Positions 53,157-61,181 of a stretch of DNA of 64,000 nt are shown in pieces. The translations under genes were made by a program, and so were the position numbers. Location of the stretch: IMG/VR virus record IMGVR_UViG_3300025770_000004, positions 248,001-312,000 of that record; one strand, given 5' to 3'. Under the pieces are notes generated by a model that saw only the letters and a program-made list of their open reading frames with translations, made no database searches and had not been told where the DNA came from. The stretch is from a virus. Within the stretch, counting starts at the first letter, position 1. Each line of letters begins with the position of its first letter.

Positions 53157-53208
53157 AAAAAAACCCCAATCATAAGATTAGGGTTTTTGGGACCGACTTT
53201 GGAAGTCG
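53157..53208. terminator. Terminator plus second hairpin
   Basis: Stem AACCCCAAT/ATTAGGGTT with flanking A/T runs (53157-53188), followed by a second hairpin CGACTT-TGG-AAGTCG (53194-53208). Lies between convergent genes. Confidence 0.75.
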
Positions 53209-53221
53209 AACATCCACCACC

Positions 53222-53449
53222 TTATTTTTCTAAATAAGGAAAATTATTTTTTCTTTTTTCAATATAACTAATCACACCACGTACAAAGAGTTCCTGTAAA
53301 ACTGATTCACAAGTATATTGTTTGTCAAAATAGTACTCAATGTTATTACTAACATTATCCATACCTGCTTTATATAGTTTTTCCATAGGGAAGTTTCCAC
53401 TTTCAACATTTTTTTCCTCTAACAATTCCTTTATTCTTCTCTGTAACAT
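53222..53449 (-). CDS. Hypothetical protein, 75 aa
   Basis: Helical, MLQRRIKELLEEKNVESGNF and so on. Not recognised. It lies after the Hc1-like gene on the same strand. Confidence 0.45.
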   Translation of the reverse strand: MLQRRIKELLEEKNVESGNFPMEKLYKAGMDNVSNNIEYYFDKQYTCESVLQELFVRGVISYIEKRKNNFPYLEK

Positions 53450-53466
53450 GGTGATGATTAGTATTT

Positions 53467-53634
53467 TTATTTTTTAGCTTCTTCAACAGACGCCGCTCTA
53501 TAAGATGTAACTAACTTCTTAATCTCACCTAGAGCTTTACGAGCATCACCATCAGACTTCTTAGTTGGTTTGTTGTGACTCTCTTCAAATGTTTCCCACA
53601 ATTGCTTTAATTGTTCAAAAATTTCTTGCTTCAT
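53467..53634 (-). CDS. Histone H1-like (Hc1-type) protein, 55 aa
   Basis: MKQEIFEQLKQLWETFEESH, then 'ARKALGEIKKLVTSYRAASV' and EEAKK. The second half matches the Bacteroidota/Chlamydia Hc1-type pattern 'aRKAl.eiKKL...yR.aSvee.KK', a small DNA-binding nucleoid protein. It may help compact or organise phage or host DNA. Downstream of uvsX by 45 nt on the same strand. Confidence 0.65.
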   Translation of the reverse strand: MKQEIFEQLKQLWETFEESHNKPTKKSDGDARKALGEIKKLVTSYRAASVEEAKK

Positions 53635-53678
53635 ATTTATTTATTTGTTTTATAACCCGAAGGTTTGGTTTTCAAGAT

Positions 53679-54905
53679 TTACTTGAAAATATCTTCTGCG
53701 TCTGACGCATCTGTGAAACCGTTTGTATCATCATACGCGTCATCCTCAATAACTTCATTGAATTGTTTTTCAACTTCTTCTATTTCATCAATTGATTTGA
53801 ATCTAAAATAATCATTTACAATAGGGTTCATAGCTTCTAACACCTCTTTTGTAAATACATCTGGTCTAAATAATTGTTTCTTACTAACTGATTTACTCAA
53901 ATGGTTAACATACCATCTATTACCACCTGGTTTAAATGTCATTTCACCAGTTTCTTTATTCACTTCCATTTTACCTTTAGCAATACCTATTTGTTCAAAA
54001 TATTCTGGTCTACAAAAAGCATCTAACCCTGTAAAAGGATTCATACCATTAGCAAATGAGATATCAAATCTGATTTTCTTAGGTTTAGCTAATCTATTCT
54101 TTTGTGTTTTGAACAATACACTAATCCCAGATGATCCTAAATCCATATCATCTTCATCACCCGTTTTTAGTTTAGACTTACTCATAAATCCAATAACAGA
54201 AGCAGAATATAATAATCCATTACCACCCTTTAGCACTGCTCGTGGAAAAAGATCCATGGTTAGGTAAGTATGGTTACATACTAAAAATGGAATATTCAAA
54301 TACCCCAAATCAGTGTTTATACTTCGGAACATAGAACCCATGGCCTTCGCCTTTGTCATATCTTGTTTAATATTACCTTTCAACAAATCTTCTTTTTCTT
54401 TATTAGATGCCATCTGACCAAGTGAATCCAAAACTATTAACAACTTTGGTATTTCAAACCCATTAATCTTTTGCTCTTTCAACTCATCAACTAATTGGGT
54501 AAGGAGAATATTAACATCCTCAACTTTATTAGATCTTATAAGTCTAAATTTTTCTGGAGAACTATCAACACCAAACTTAGGCATATCTTCCAAATCAACA
54601 GCTTGTTCTGTATCAATATAAATAACCGAATATCCTTTCTTTTGAGCATTTCTACAAACAGAATATGCCAAAAATGATTTTCCTGACCCTGACTCACCAG
54701 CAAAGGCTGTAATTCGATTTGTAGAAATACCACCTTCTAATAATTTCCCAGATAAAGCAGCATCTAACACATAAACACCAGTAGTTATAAACTCCCTTTC
54801 CTTTACCTCAGTTTCTATTTGAATAGGCACAGTTTTAGCGATGTTATCTAATATAGCCCCTACTTTACTAAATTCAAATTTTTTAACTTCTTTCTTTTTT
54901 GCCAT
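53679..54905 (-). CDS. uvsX: RecA/UvsX-type recombinase
   Basis: 408 aa. Walker A GESGSGKS at 70-77, the catalytic-Glu region 'VIYIDTEQAVD' (about 94-104), Walker B 'LLIVLDSLG' ending at Asp160, loop L1/L2 region with 'SMFRSINTDLGYLNIPFLVC' and 'TYLTMDLFPRAVLKGGNGLL'. The long acidic C-terminus ('EVEKQFNEVIEDDAYDDTNG') is typical of phage UvsX. It promotes strand exchange for recombination-dependent replication, together with the gp46-like protein. A TTAATATATA box with a 31-nt leader precedes it. Confidence 0.92.
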   Translation of the reverse strand: MAKKKEVKKFEFSKVGAILDNIAKTVPIQIETEVKEREFITTGVYVLDAALSGKLLEGGISTNRITAFAGESGSGKSFLAYSVCRNAQKKGYSVIYIDTEQAVDLEDMPKFGVDSSPEKFRLIRSNKVEDVNILLTQLVDELKEQKINGFEIPKLLIVLDSLGQMASNKEKEDLLKGNIKQDMTKAKAMGSMFRSINTDLGYLNIPFLVCNHTYLTMDLFPRAVLKGGNGLLYSASVIGFMSKSKLKTGDEDDMDLGSSGISVLFKTQKNRLAKPKKIRFDISFANGMNPFTGLDAFCRPEYFEQIGIAKGKMEVNKETGEMTFKPGGNRWYVNHLSKSVSKKQLFRPDVFTKEVLEAMNPIVNDYFRFKSIDEIEEVEKQFNEVIEDDAYDDTNGFTDASDAEDIFK

Positions 54906-54936
54906 TTTAAATTTTTAATTTTTAATTTTCTTATGT

Positions 54937-54946
54937 TATATATTAA
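54937..54946 (-). promoter_or_regulatory. TTAATATATA promoter box, leadered
   Basis: Minus-strand box 31 nt before uvsX. Confidence 0.55.
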
Positions 54947-55039
54947 ATTTTCACGCCCCATTTATAGATTTTATGAAAAAAAAATTATTTATATAAGAAA
55001 AGTATATATAAGAAAAAATATAAAGGGGAAGTATATTAT

Positions 55040-56923
55040 ATGATATATAATAACATGGAAAAAGAAAAATTCTTAGAGAGAGTTAAAAATATACACAAAG
55101 ATTATAATTATAAATATTATATAAATGGTGATGTTAAATCACACGATTATATAGAAATAAAATGCAGGGATCACGATAATAGATTTAAACAAAAAGTTTA
55201 CACACACCTAAATGGATCAACTGGGTGTAAAGAATGCTACACAAATAAAATAACATCAAAGAATAAAATAACTAAGAGTGAATTTATAGAAAGAAGTAAC
55301 AGGAAACACGGAAACATATATGATTACACAAAAGTCAATTTAATCGATAGCAAAACAAAAGTGGAAGTTGTTTGTAAAGAACACGGATCATTTTTCCCAA
55401 CACCATCAAACCATATGATGGGTAGTAAATGCCCGAAGTGCTCGATAATTAATAAATCTGAAAGTCAAAAAATTACATTTGTGGAATTTATAGAAAGATC
55501 TAACAATATATACCATGGTCTTTACCAATACACAAAGCCGGGAATATTTGATTATAAATCACCGATAAAAGCAATCTGTAAAAAACATGGGGAGTTCATA
55601 TTAAATCCAGAAAGACACATAACCAAAGGCCAATGTTGTACATTATGCACAGAAGAAAGAATAAAAATATCAAAGGATGAATTTATAGAAAGTTGTAATA
55701 AAATACATAATTATAAATACAATTACGAATTAGTAAACTATAAAACACTAAGAGATAAAGTTAAAATAATATGTCCATCTCACGGCATTTTCGAAAAAAA
55801 TGCAACACATCACATACATAACAAAAAAGGATGTCCGGAATGCTCTAGATTAAAAAAATTATCAATGAATATACATGAATTTATAAAAATATCAAATAAA
55901 ACATTTAATAATAAGTATGATTATTCAAAATCAATTTTCAAAAATAAAAAATCAAAAATAGAAATAATATGTCCACTCCACGGACAATTCTCAAAACGAC
56001 CAATTGAACATATTAATGGTTCAGGATGTCCTATATGCAAGGAAAGTAAAGGTGAAATTAAAATAAGGGAATTATTAAATAAATATAAAGTGAATTTTAT
56101 ATCACAAAAGGAATTTGAGGGGTGTGAATATAAAAAAAACTTAAAATTTGATTTTTATATACCCAAATTCAATTCTTGTATAGAATATGATGGACCACAA
56201 CACTCGGAAATAATAGAAACATGGGGTGGTATCAAAAAGTTAAAGGAAACACAAATAAGAGATAATATTAAAAATAAGTTTTGTACCGATAATAAAATAG
56301 ATTTATTGAGGATAAAATTCACCGATTATAAAAACATAGAAAATATATTAGCAGAATATTACTCTCTCACAGAAGCAAAAAAGGCGAAGCAACCAAAGGT
56401 TAAAGTTTATAAGAAAACAAGAGAAAATAAAATAAATGAACTAATATCCAAGTGTCAAATAACACACAATTTTAAATATAAATACATTATAAATGTAAAT
56501 GAATATAAAAATATAAACTCACATATAGAAGTTTTGTGTCCTATACACGGTTCCTTTATACAAAGGGCATATACACACTTAAATTACGGAATAGGTTGTA
56601 AAAAATGTGATGAATTTAAGTATATGAATTATATATCACATTTCTTAGATGAAAATGACATAAGGTATTATAAAAACCACAACATAGATGGTTTAATATT
56701 TAATTATTATCTACCAAAAACAAGAACAATAATAGAATTTGATGGTAGACATCATTTTGAACCAATAGATGAGTTTGGGGGATTAAAAACACTAAATAGG
56801 ATAAGGGAAATAGATAAAATTAAGAAGAATTACTGTGAAGATAATTATATTAATTTAATTAGAATAAAGTATAATAAAATAGATGATATCTATCAAATAC
56901 TTTGGGAAAATCTTAAAAGATAA
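55040..56923 (+). CDS. Free-standing homing-type endonuclease with repeated zinc ribbons
   Basis: 627 aa. Five or six repeats of about 60 residues, each with 'F(I/L)ER.N..H...Y.Y', then 'C..HG.F...P..H..G..CP.C' (e.g. 'ICPSHGIFEKNATHHIH' with a C-x2-C), as in phage zinc-ribbon DNA-binding arrays. Two PD-(D/E)xK-like nuclease units are embedded: 'FDFYIPKFNSCIEYDGPQHS' with 'LLRIKF' (about 370-450) and 'FNYYLPKTRTIIEFDGRHHF' with 'LIRIKY' near the C-terminus. It sits right beside uvsX, a typical landing site. AAAGGGGAAG lies 9 nt before the ATG at 55040, an SD-like leader otherwise rare here, supporting this start and foreign origin. Confidence 0.7.
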   Translation: MIYNNMEKEKFLERVKNIHKDYNYKYYINGDVKSHDYIEIKCRDHDNRFKQKVYTHLNGSTGCKECYTNKITSKNKITKSEFIERSNRKHGNIYDYTKVNLIDSKTKVEVVCKEHGSFFPTPSNHMMGSKCPKCSIINKSESQKITFVEFIERSNNIYHGLYQYTKPGIFDYKSPIKAICKKHGEFILNPERHITKGQCCTLCTEERIKISKDEFIESCNKIHNYKYNYELVNYKTLRDKVKIICPSHGIFEKNATHHIHNKKGCPECSRLKKLSMNIHEFIKISNKTFNNKYDYSKSIFKNKKSKIEIICPLHGQFSKRPIEHINGSGCPICKESKGEIKIRELLNKYKVNFISQKEFEGCEYKKNLKFDFYIPKFNSCIEYDGPQHSEIIETWGGIKKLKETQIRDNIKNKFCTDNKIDLLRIKFTDYKNIENILAEYYSLTEAKKAKQPKVKVYKKTRENKINELISKCQITHNFKYKYIINVNEYKNINSHIEVLCPIHGSFIQRAYTHLNYGIGCKKCDEFKYMNYISHFLDENDIRYYKNHNIDGLIFNYYLPKTRTIIEFDGRHHFEPIDEFGGLKTLNRIREIDKIKKNYCEDNYINLIRIKYNKIDDIYQILWENLKR

Positions 56924-57364
56924 TTAAGGTCTAAAAGCCCACTTTTTCAATACTTCAAAAACCTCACCCATACCAAAAGAGTAACTAGAAGAATATTCTA
57001 AAAATTCTTCCTTAGTCATACCTTTAGCAATCTCATCATGAATATCTATTTCTAATTTATTGATTTCATCATCCGACCATTGAAAATTCTCACTAACTAA
57101 ATCTCCAGTTGGTTCTTCTTCAACAGTACCAGGTATTTCTAAATATTGATCTAAAATACCTTTAGTAGTCATATCATCTTCCCAATACCAAGCTTCTCCA
57201 TCAAGTAATGCAACTTTATCATCAGAAATTAATTTTTGTAAAGATGTGTTATCTGTAAATGCGTTAACATCCTCATCAGTTAAATTTACCTTAACAGAAC
57301 CCGGTATATTTTCACCTGGTTTCTCTGCTTTACTTTCGTTAAATTGACTCCACTTTTTAATCAT
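56924..57364 (-). CDS. Capsid-targeted-type protein, 146 aa
   Basis: MIKKWSQFNE|SKAEKPGEN carries the tag with a predicted cut after Glu10. Acidic body with 'YWEDDMTTKGILDQYLEIPG' and C-terminal 'SFGMGEVFEVLKKWAFRP'. Last of six consecutive tagged genes (59198 down to 56924) that appear to be one operon. Confidence 0.5.
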   Translation of the reverse strand: MIKKWSQFNESKAEKPGENIPGSVKVNLTDEDVNAFTDNTSLQKLISDDKVALLDGEAWYWEDDMTTKGILDQYLEIPGTVEEEPTGDLVSENFQWSDDEINKLEIDIHDEIAKGMTKEEFLEYSSSYSFGMGEVFEVLKKWAFRP

Positions 57365-57370
57365 CTTTCT

Positions 57371-57862
57371 TTATTTATTTTTATCAAAATCATTTATCAT
57401 ATCCAAAACTTCCTTAAAAGCTTTTTTTCTACCAGATTTATAAGCATTTACTGTACCACCATCAGAGACACCTTTGTAGGCATCATCAAAATCCCATAAT
57501 TCATAATTTACTTTCTTATTTAGACCTTCTTTAACTTTCAAATTTAAAATATGTAATATTGTTTCTTTATCTAATTCTGCTGATAGATTCTCATCAATTT
57601 TATTACTCTCAAGTAAACCTCTTAATTCATTTACTAAATATCCAGGATCTTCATCATACTTCCCACCACTCCAATCATCTAACAATCCTTGAAGTTCAGG
57701 AACATTACTAACTGTCTTCATTTTATTCACAGGTTTAGACGCTTCTTCAATGTCTTGTTTATCTACTCCCGCCGCTGGAAATGATTGCATCTCCTGAAAG
57801 AAGTTCAATAAACTATAATCACTATTTGATTCATTAACGAATTGTTTCCACTTTTTAATCAT
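57371..57862 (-). CDS. Capsid-targeted-type protein, 163 aa
   Basis: MIKKWKQFVNE|SNSDYSLLN is a clear tag (V-x-E|S). The rest is helical with 'FQEMQSFPAAGVDKQDIEEA', no known domain. Start overlaps the preceding gene's stop by 8 nt. Confidence 0.5.
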   Translation of the reverse strand: MIKKWKQFVNESNSDYSLLNFFQEMQSFPAAGVDKQDIEEASKPVNKMKTVSNVPELQGLLDDWSGGKYDEDPGYLVNELRGLLESNKIDENLSAELDKETILHILNLKVKEGLNKKVNYELWDFDDAYKGVSDGGTVNAYKSGRKKAFKEVLDMINDFDKNK

Positions 57863-58262
57863 AATTTCTTAATAATTTTTTTAACATATCAGTTGGCTCA
57901 TCATCAAAATAAATTGATTCTATATAACCTACTCTATAATCATCAATACCATCATACTCACCATCGGCACCAGTTATTAAATTCAACAATTGTTGACTTT
58001 TACTACCTACATATTCTTCGTCCAAAGAAGCACCTGTCTCATTTTTAAATGCTTCTGGTGATTCATATTCTTTCCATTCTCCTGATTTTGATTTTTCAAA
58101 TACCTTACCCTCTGTTGTTACAAGTATAATACCTGTACCAGATAATAAATCTTCTAAGAATACCGGAACATTAATACCATTTTCAAATATTTCTTTCAAA
58201 TCATTGATAGTATCTAATCCCTCACTCTCTAATTCTTCGTTAAATTTTCTTAAATATTTCAT
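57855..58262 (-). CDS. Capsid-targeted-type protein, 135 aa
   Basis: MKYLRKFNE|ELESEGLDT. Acidic; contains 'VPVFLEDLLSGTGIILVTTE' and 'SQQLLNLITGADGEYDGID'. Unknown fold. Coupled to the next gene by an 8-nt overlap. Confidence 0.5.
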   Translation of the reverse strand: MKYLRKFNEELESEGLDTINDLKEIFENGINVPVFLEDLLSGTGIILVTTEGKVFEKSKSGEWKEYESPEAFKNETGASLDEEYVGSKSQQLLNLITGADGEYDGIDDYRVGYIESIYFDDEPTDMLKKLLRNYD

Positions 58263-58270
58263 AATTATAA

Positions 58271-58555
58271 TTATCTTTTTCCTGTTCTGTATTCTTCGAT
58301 GATAGTATCAACATCCCTACGTACCTTCTTCCTACTAACACCATATAATATTGATAATGTATCTTCACAACCTGACTGACCATCATAACTAGGATTCATA
58401 GATCCATCCATATAATCACCGTATATCTGATCTGCTATATATTTACACATTTTTTCTAAAGCTTCTTCGTAACTAGGACACTTAGATTTAGGTGGATCAA
58501 AATCATCATCACTTCTACCTATAACACCCTCATTAAATTTTATTAAATGTTTCAT
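58271..58555 (-). CDS. Capsid-targeted-type protein, 94 aa
   Basis: MKHLIKFNE|GVIGRSDDD. Small helical body with 'CPSYEEALEKMCKYIADQIY' and a basic C-terminus 'VSRKKVRRDVDTIIEEY'. Its own promoter box lies 5 nt before the ATG. Confidence 0.5.
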   Translation of the reverse strand: MKHLIKFNEGVIGRSDDDFDPPKSKCPSYEEALEKMCKYIADQIYGDYMDGSMNPSYDGQSGCEDTLSILYGVSRKKVRRDVDTIIEEYRTGKR

Positions 58556-58560
58556 TATTC

Positions 58561-58570
58561 TATATATTAA
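58561..58570 (-). promoter_or_regulatory. TTAATATATA promoter box, 5 nt before ATG
   Basis: Minus-strand box then GAATA and the ATG of the 94-aa tagged gene. Confidence 0.55.
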
Positions 58571-58575
58571 TTTTA

Positions 58576-58899
58576 TTATTTGAATTTATGTGGGAATATG
58601 TGTCTTAGTTCATGACCCTTTGGTATATCAGAAGCTCTCATACCCATAATCTTTTTCTCAGGACAAGTATCTTTACCATCCATTAGGTAATTATTATTAC
58701 AAGCCCATACTTCAATAGTTCTATTAAATAGTTGACCTACTTGAAAAGGGAATCTAATATTTGGTAATTTTTCGATTCTTGTTATTTTACCATCAGGAGT
58801 TTTAAACACAGAAAAAACCATATGTCTATTTCTCTTATTAGTAAAAACTACCTCTCTTTCTGGTAAATTTCCCTCATTAAATGTTTTCAAATGTTTCAT
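58576..58899 (-). CDS. Capsid-targeted-type protein, 107 aa
   Basis: MKHLKTFNE|GNLPEREVV. Body is beta-rich with 'MVFSVFKTPDGKITRIEKLP' and 'VWACNNNYLMDGKDTCPEKK', Cys-containing and basic, unlike the acidic bodies of most tagged proteins. Function unknown. Its first base overlaps the stop of the 99-aa gene. Confidence 0.5.
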   Translation of the reverse strand: MKHLKTFNEGNLPEREVVFTNKRNRHMVFSVFKTPDGKITRIEKLPNIRFPFQVGQLFNRTIEVWACNNNYLMDGKDTCPEKKIMGMRASDIPKGHELRHIFPHKFK

Positions 58900-59198
58900 T
58901 ATTTTAAATATGACATATCTTCTTTTGTTAAGGCCGAGAATAAATCTACTATTTTACCTTTGATTCCACCTAAATCACCTCTGATATCTTCTATCATATC
59001 AATCAATTCTTGTGGTAATTCATTTTCATTAACATTTAACTCAGCCATCATATTATTAAACTCACCCACACCATATTTACTCGATCCTAAAGAATCATGT
59101 ATATCACCAAATTCTCCGTGTTGATCTATATATCCATTGTAATCAACATACTCACCAGAATTCTCATCCCAAGCTTCATTAAATTTTTTAATAGCCAT
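58899..59198 (-). CDS. Capsid-targeted-type protein, 99 aa
   Basis: MAIKKFNE|AWDENSGEY; short tag with cut predicted after Glu8. Acidic body 'DIHDSLGSSKYGVGEFNNMM'. First gene of the six-gene tagged cluster, behind a leadered TTAATATATA box. Confidence 0.5.
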   Translation of the reverse strand: MAIKKFNEAWDENSGEYVDYNGYIDQHGEFGDIHDSLGSSKYGVGEFNNMMAELNVNENELPQELIDMIEDIRGDLGGIKGKIVDLFSALTKEDMSYLK

Positions 59199-59219
59199 AA
59201 TATTTATATTTCTTTTTTG

Positions 59220-59229
59220 TATATATTAA
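59220..59229 (-). promoter_or_regulatory. TTAATATATA promoter box, leadered
   Basis: Minus-strand box 21 nt before the 99-aa gene, directly after the terminator of the Ro60-like gene. Confidence 0.6.
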
Positions 59230-59233
59230 AACA

Positions 59234-59261
59234 AAAAACCCACTTCAAAGAAGTGTGTTTT
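59234..59261 (-). terminator. Terminator of the Ro60-like gene
   Basis: Stem AACCCACTTC/GAAGTGTGTT with an AAA loop, one mismatch, flanked by A/T runs. Confidence 0.7.
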
Positions 59262-59263
59262 TG

Positions 59264-60715
59264 TTAAAGCTGGATAGACTTTATCTCATTGAAGAGAGCC
59301 TTTTTGTCGACCTCCATCAACTTCATAATATCGAATACTTTATCGGAAAATCCGGCTAAAGCAAAGACATTATTTTCTGGGAACTGCAATGTACCATACC
59401 CAGCGAGATCCCAAGAATAAACGAATGGTGTAGCACCAAACATATTCTTATATTGGTTAAATTCATCAGATGGTGTAGTATAACCAACCCATCCTTGCAT
59501 ATCTGAAAGAATTATTATTCTATCATACTTCTTGTTAGCAGTTGTGAAAATTGACTTAAAGTTTGTTCCACCACCAGCAAATCTAAAACCATCTCTAATA
59601 GTTAACACAGAATCCATTGGATTATATGCCATATAGTTAGCTTCTCTAGCAAATGTCATAACATCACAGTTATTAACCTTTGATAGAATTGCACCGAATA
59701 AAGAAGCCGTGTCAGATGCTATACCCCTCATAGAAGCTGAAACGTCCATAACTACAAGTGTTTCTCCTTCGAACTTAGGAACGTTAGCTACTGATATATC
59801 AAGTGCTTGATTAAGAGCAATAAGTACATCTCTGACATCCTTAGAAGAACCAATCTTATTGATTTCCTCATAAGCCGTAGCGAAACGGAATGGAAGAATT
59901 CTTGACTTCTTGATTAACTTTTCATTAACTAACATCTCACAAGCTTCCTTAATAGAAGTAGGTGATTGAGTTATAATATTTCTCAAGTTTCTCAAAAGAG
60001 CGAAATATCCAATCTTACCAGTTGAGATTAACTCTCCCCAAGCATCTGATTTTAATTTTTCCAAATCTTCCTTAGAATCAGCCTTTTGACCAGCTTCAGA
60101 TAACTTAGCTTCCCAAGTTTGTGTGTTTTTCAACTCACCTCTGATAAGTGACTCAAGCGCTTCTTTATTTCTAGAAGTCGGAACAGGGTGAACTAAGTTC
60201 ACAATATCAACTAACTTCACTTCCTTATTCTCACCTTTATACTTAGATAGATTATATCCATCAAATTTATCAAAAGCCTTCGCAAATCCCTTCTTCAAAG
60301 CATTTGGAAACTTTGGATTATCTTTAGATGTTTTGTTTTCTAAGTAGTAAGATAATATTTCTGTCATATCATCAACACGAACAACCACTTTCTCGTAGAA
60401 ATCCTTAGCCCACTCTTGACCAGTAAGTTGTGAAGTCAATTCACCAGCTAAAGCGTGAGTAATACTTCTCATCCCGAAACGGTCACGAGCAAATATAGCA
60501 GCTTTCGCAACAAACTCTTTATCCTTAACCTTCTCAGAAATATTTTTCAAATCTACTAAAGAATTACCACCATCTCTATAAAATTGAGTATTAACAAATG
60601 ATGTTAATAATAGCGAAACCAACACTAACTCATTAGATTGTGAATAAGATTCCCCACCAGCTAAATTGGAAGTCTTTGTTATTGCCTTTGGCATTGTTGT
60701 GTTAAATTTTGACAT
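59264..60715 (-). CDS. rsr: TROVE/vWA protein, Ro60 (Rsr) homologue
   Basis: 483 aa. Residues 20-300 are the helical-repeat TROVE ring, with 'ARDRFGMRSITHALAGEL' and 'LVHPVPTSRN', then 'KIGYFALLRNLRNI' (about 234-247), as in bacterial Rsr and animal Ro60. Residues 315-480 are a vWA domain with an intact MIDAS: DVSAS at 324-328, Thr384 in 'GGGTNF', Asp405 in 'ILSDMQGW'. Ro60 binds misfolded small RNAs in its ring and Y RNAs on its outer surface, and in bacteria links to PNPase for RNA decay. A structured RNA lies immediately upstream. Phage use might be RNA salvage, ribosomal RNA turnover or stabilisation of a phage RNA. Confidence 0.88.
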   Translation of the reverse strand: MSKFNTTMPKAITKTSNLAGGESYSQSNELVLVSLLLTSFVNTQFYRDGGNSLVDLKNISEKVKDKEFVAKAAIFARDRFGMRSITHALAGELTSQLTGQEWAKDFYEKVVVRVDDMTEILSYYLENKTSKDNPKFPNALKKGFAKAFDKFDGYNLSKYKGENKEVKLVDIVNLVHPVPTSRNKEALESLIRGELKNTQTWEAKLSEAGQKADSKEDLEKLKSDAWGELISTGKIGYFALLRNLRNIITQSPTSIKEACEMLVNEKLIKKSRILPFRFATAYEEINKIGSSKDVRDVLIALNQALDISVANVPKFEGETLVVMDVSASMRGIASDTASLFGAILSKVNNCDVMTFAREANYMAYNPMDSVLTIRDGFRFAGGGTNFKSIFTTANKKYDRIIILSDMQGWVGYTTPSDEFNQYKNMFGATPFVYSWDLAGYGTLQFPENNVFALAGFSDKVFDIMKLMEVDKKALFNEIKSIQL

Positions 60716-60748
60716 AATTTTTATTTTTATTTAATTTTTAATTCAAAA

Positions 60749-60790
60749 AAAAGACCAGACTCTCTACATTTGTAGTTAATCTGGTCTTTT
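60749..60790 (-). terminator. Terminator of the structured RNA
   Basis: Outer stem AAAAGACCAGA/TCTGGTCTTTT with an inner CTACA/TGTAG hairpin and a T-run on the minus strand. It separates the RNA from the Ro60-like gene. Confidence 0.8.
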
Positions 60791-61102
60791 ATATAATATT
60801 TGCAAACAAGAAAATTTAGCCGAAGCGCTACGAAGATTCGTGAGAATATTCGCCGATAGTTTAAGTGACCATCTCACTTTGACCTTTACGTAGTCACTCG
60901 GACTTTTTCACCTCAACTACTTTATAGTGTTTTGGTAGATTCGCTGTCGCTAATCACTTTTTTTCATAGTTGATCATTTAGATCTCGAAGTATCTCAAAC
61001 TATCGCTATGTTTGCTTATTATAATAATAGACCAGAGGAAGTTATCAAAGAGTGTGTTTTTAGAATTTATATTTCGAAGTAACTCTTTAAATCACTACTG
61101 GT
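60791..61102 (-). ncRNA. Structured non-coding RNA, candidate Y RNA of the Ro60-like protein
   Basis: A region of about 310 bases without a gene, flanked by terminators and rich in base pairing. Seen: GCAAACA (60802-60808) with TGTTTGC (61009-61015); CGATAGTTT (60854-60862) with AAACTATCG (60997-61005), nine perfect pairs; AAGTGAC (60863-60869) with GTCACT(C) (about 60893-60899); ACCAG (61031-61035) with CTGGT (61098-61102); AAAGAGT (61047-61053) with ACTCTTT (61082-61088). Strand is inferred from the neighbouring terminator, a TTGATATATA box at about 61131-61140 and gene orientation. On the minus strand GTCCGAGTGAC...GTCACTT vaguely recalls the Ro-binding stem of Y RNAs. tmRNA, RNase P and group I intron signatures were not found. 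Confidence 0.5.
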
Positions 61103-61130
61103 TTTTTATTCGTTTCTAATTTCTATATGT

Positions 61131-61140
61131 ATATATCAAC
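61131..61140 (-). promoter_or_regulatory. Candidate promoter of the structured RNA
   Basis: Minus-strand TTGATATATA, one base off the common box, about 30 nt upstream of the first RNA stem. Confidence 0.4.
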
Positions 61141-61181
61141 CTCTAAAATTTCATTTTTTTCGAAGGTGGATTGTTTATAGC

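Noticed and set aside
53189-53221. Sequence resembling a tRNA T-arm
   Set aside because: No acceptor, D or anticodon arms can be formed; it is a simple CGACTT/AAGTCG hairpin behind a terminator.
60791-61102. Structured RNA tested as tmRNA, RNase P RNA or group I intron
   Set aside because: No tRNA-like end with tag frame, no RNase P core sequence, no convincing P/Q/R/S elements, and it does not interrupt a gene.
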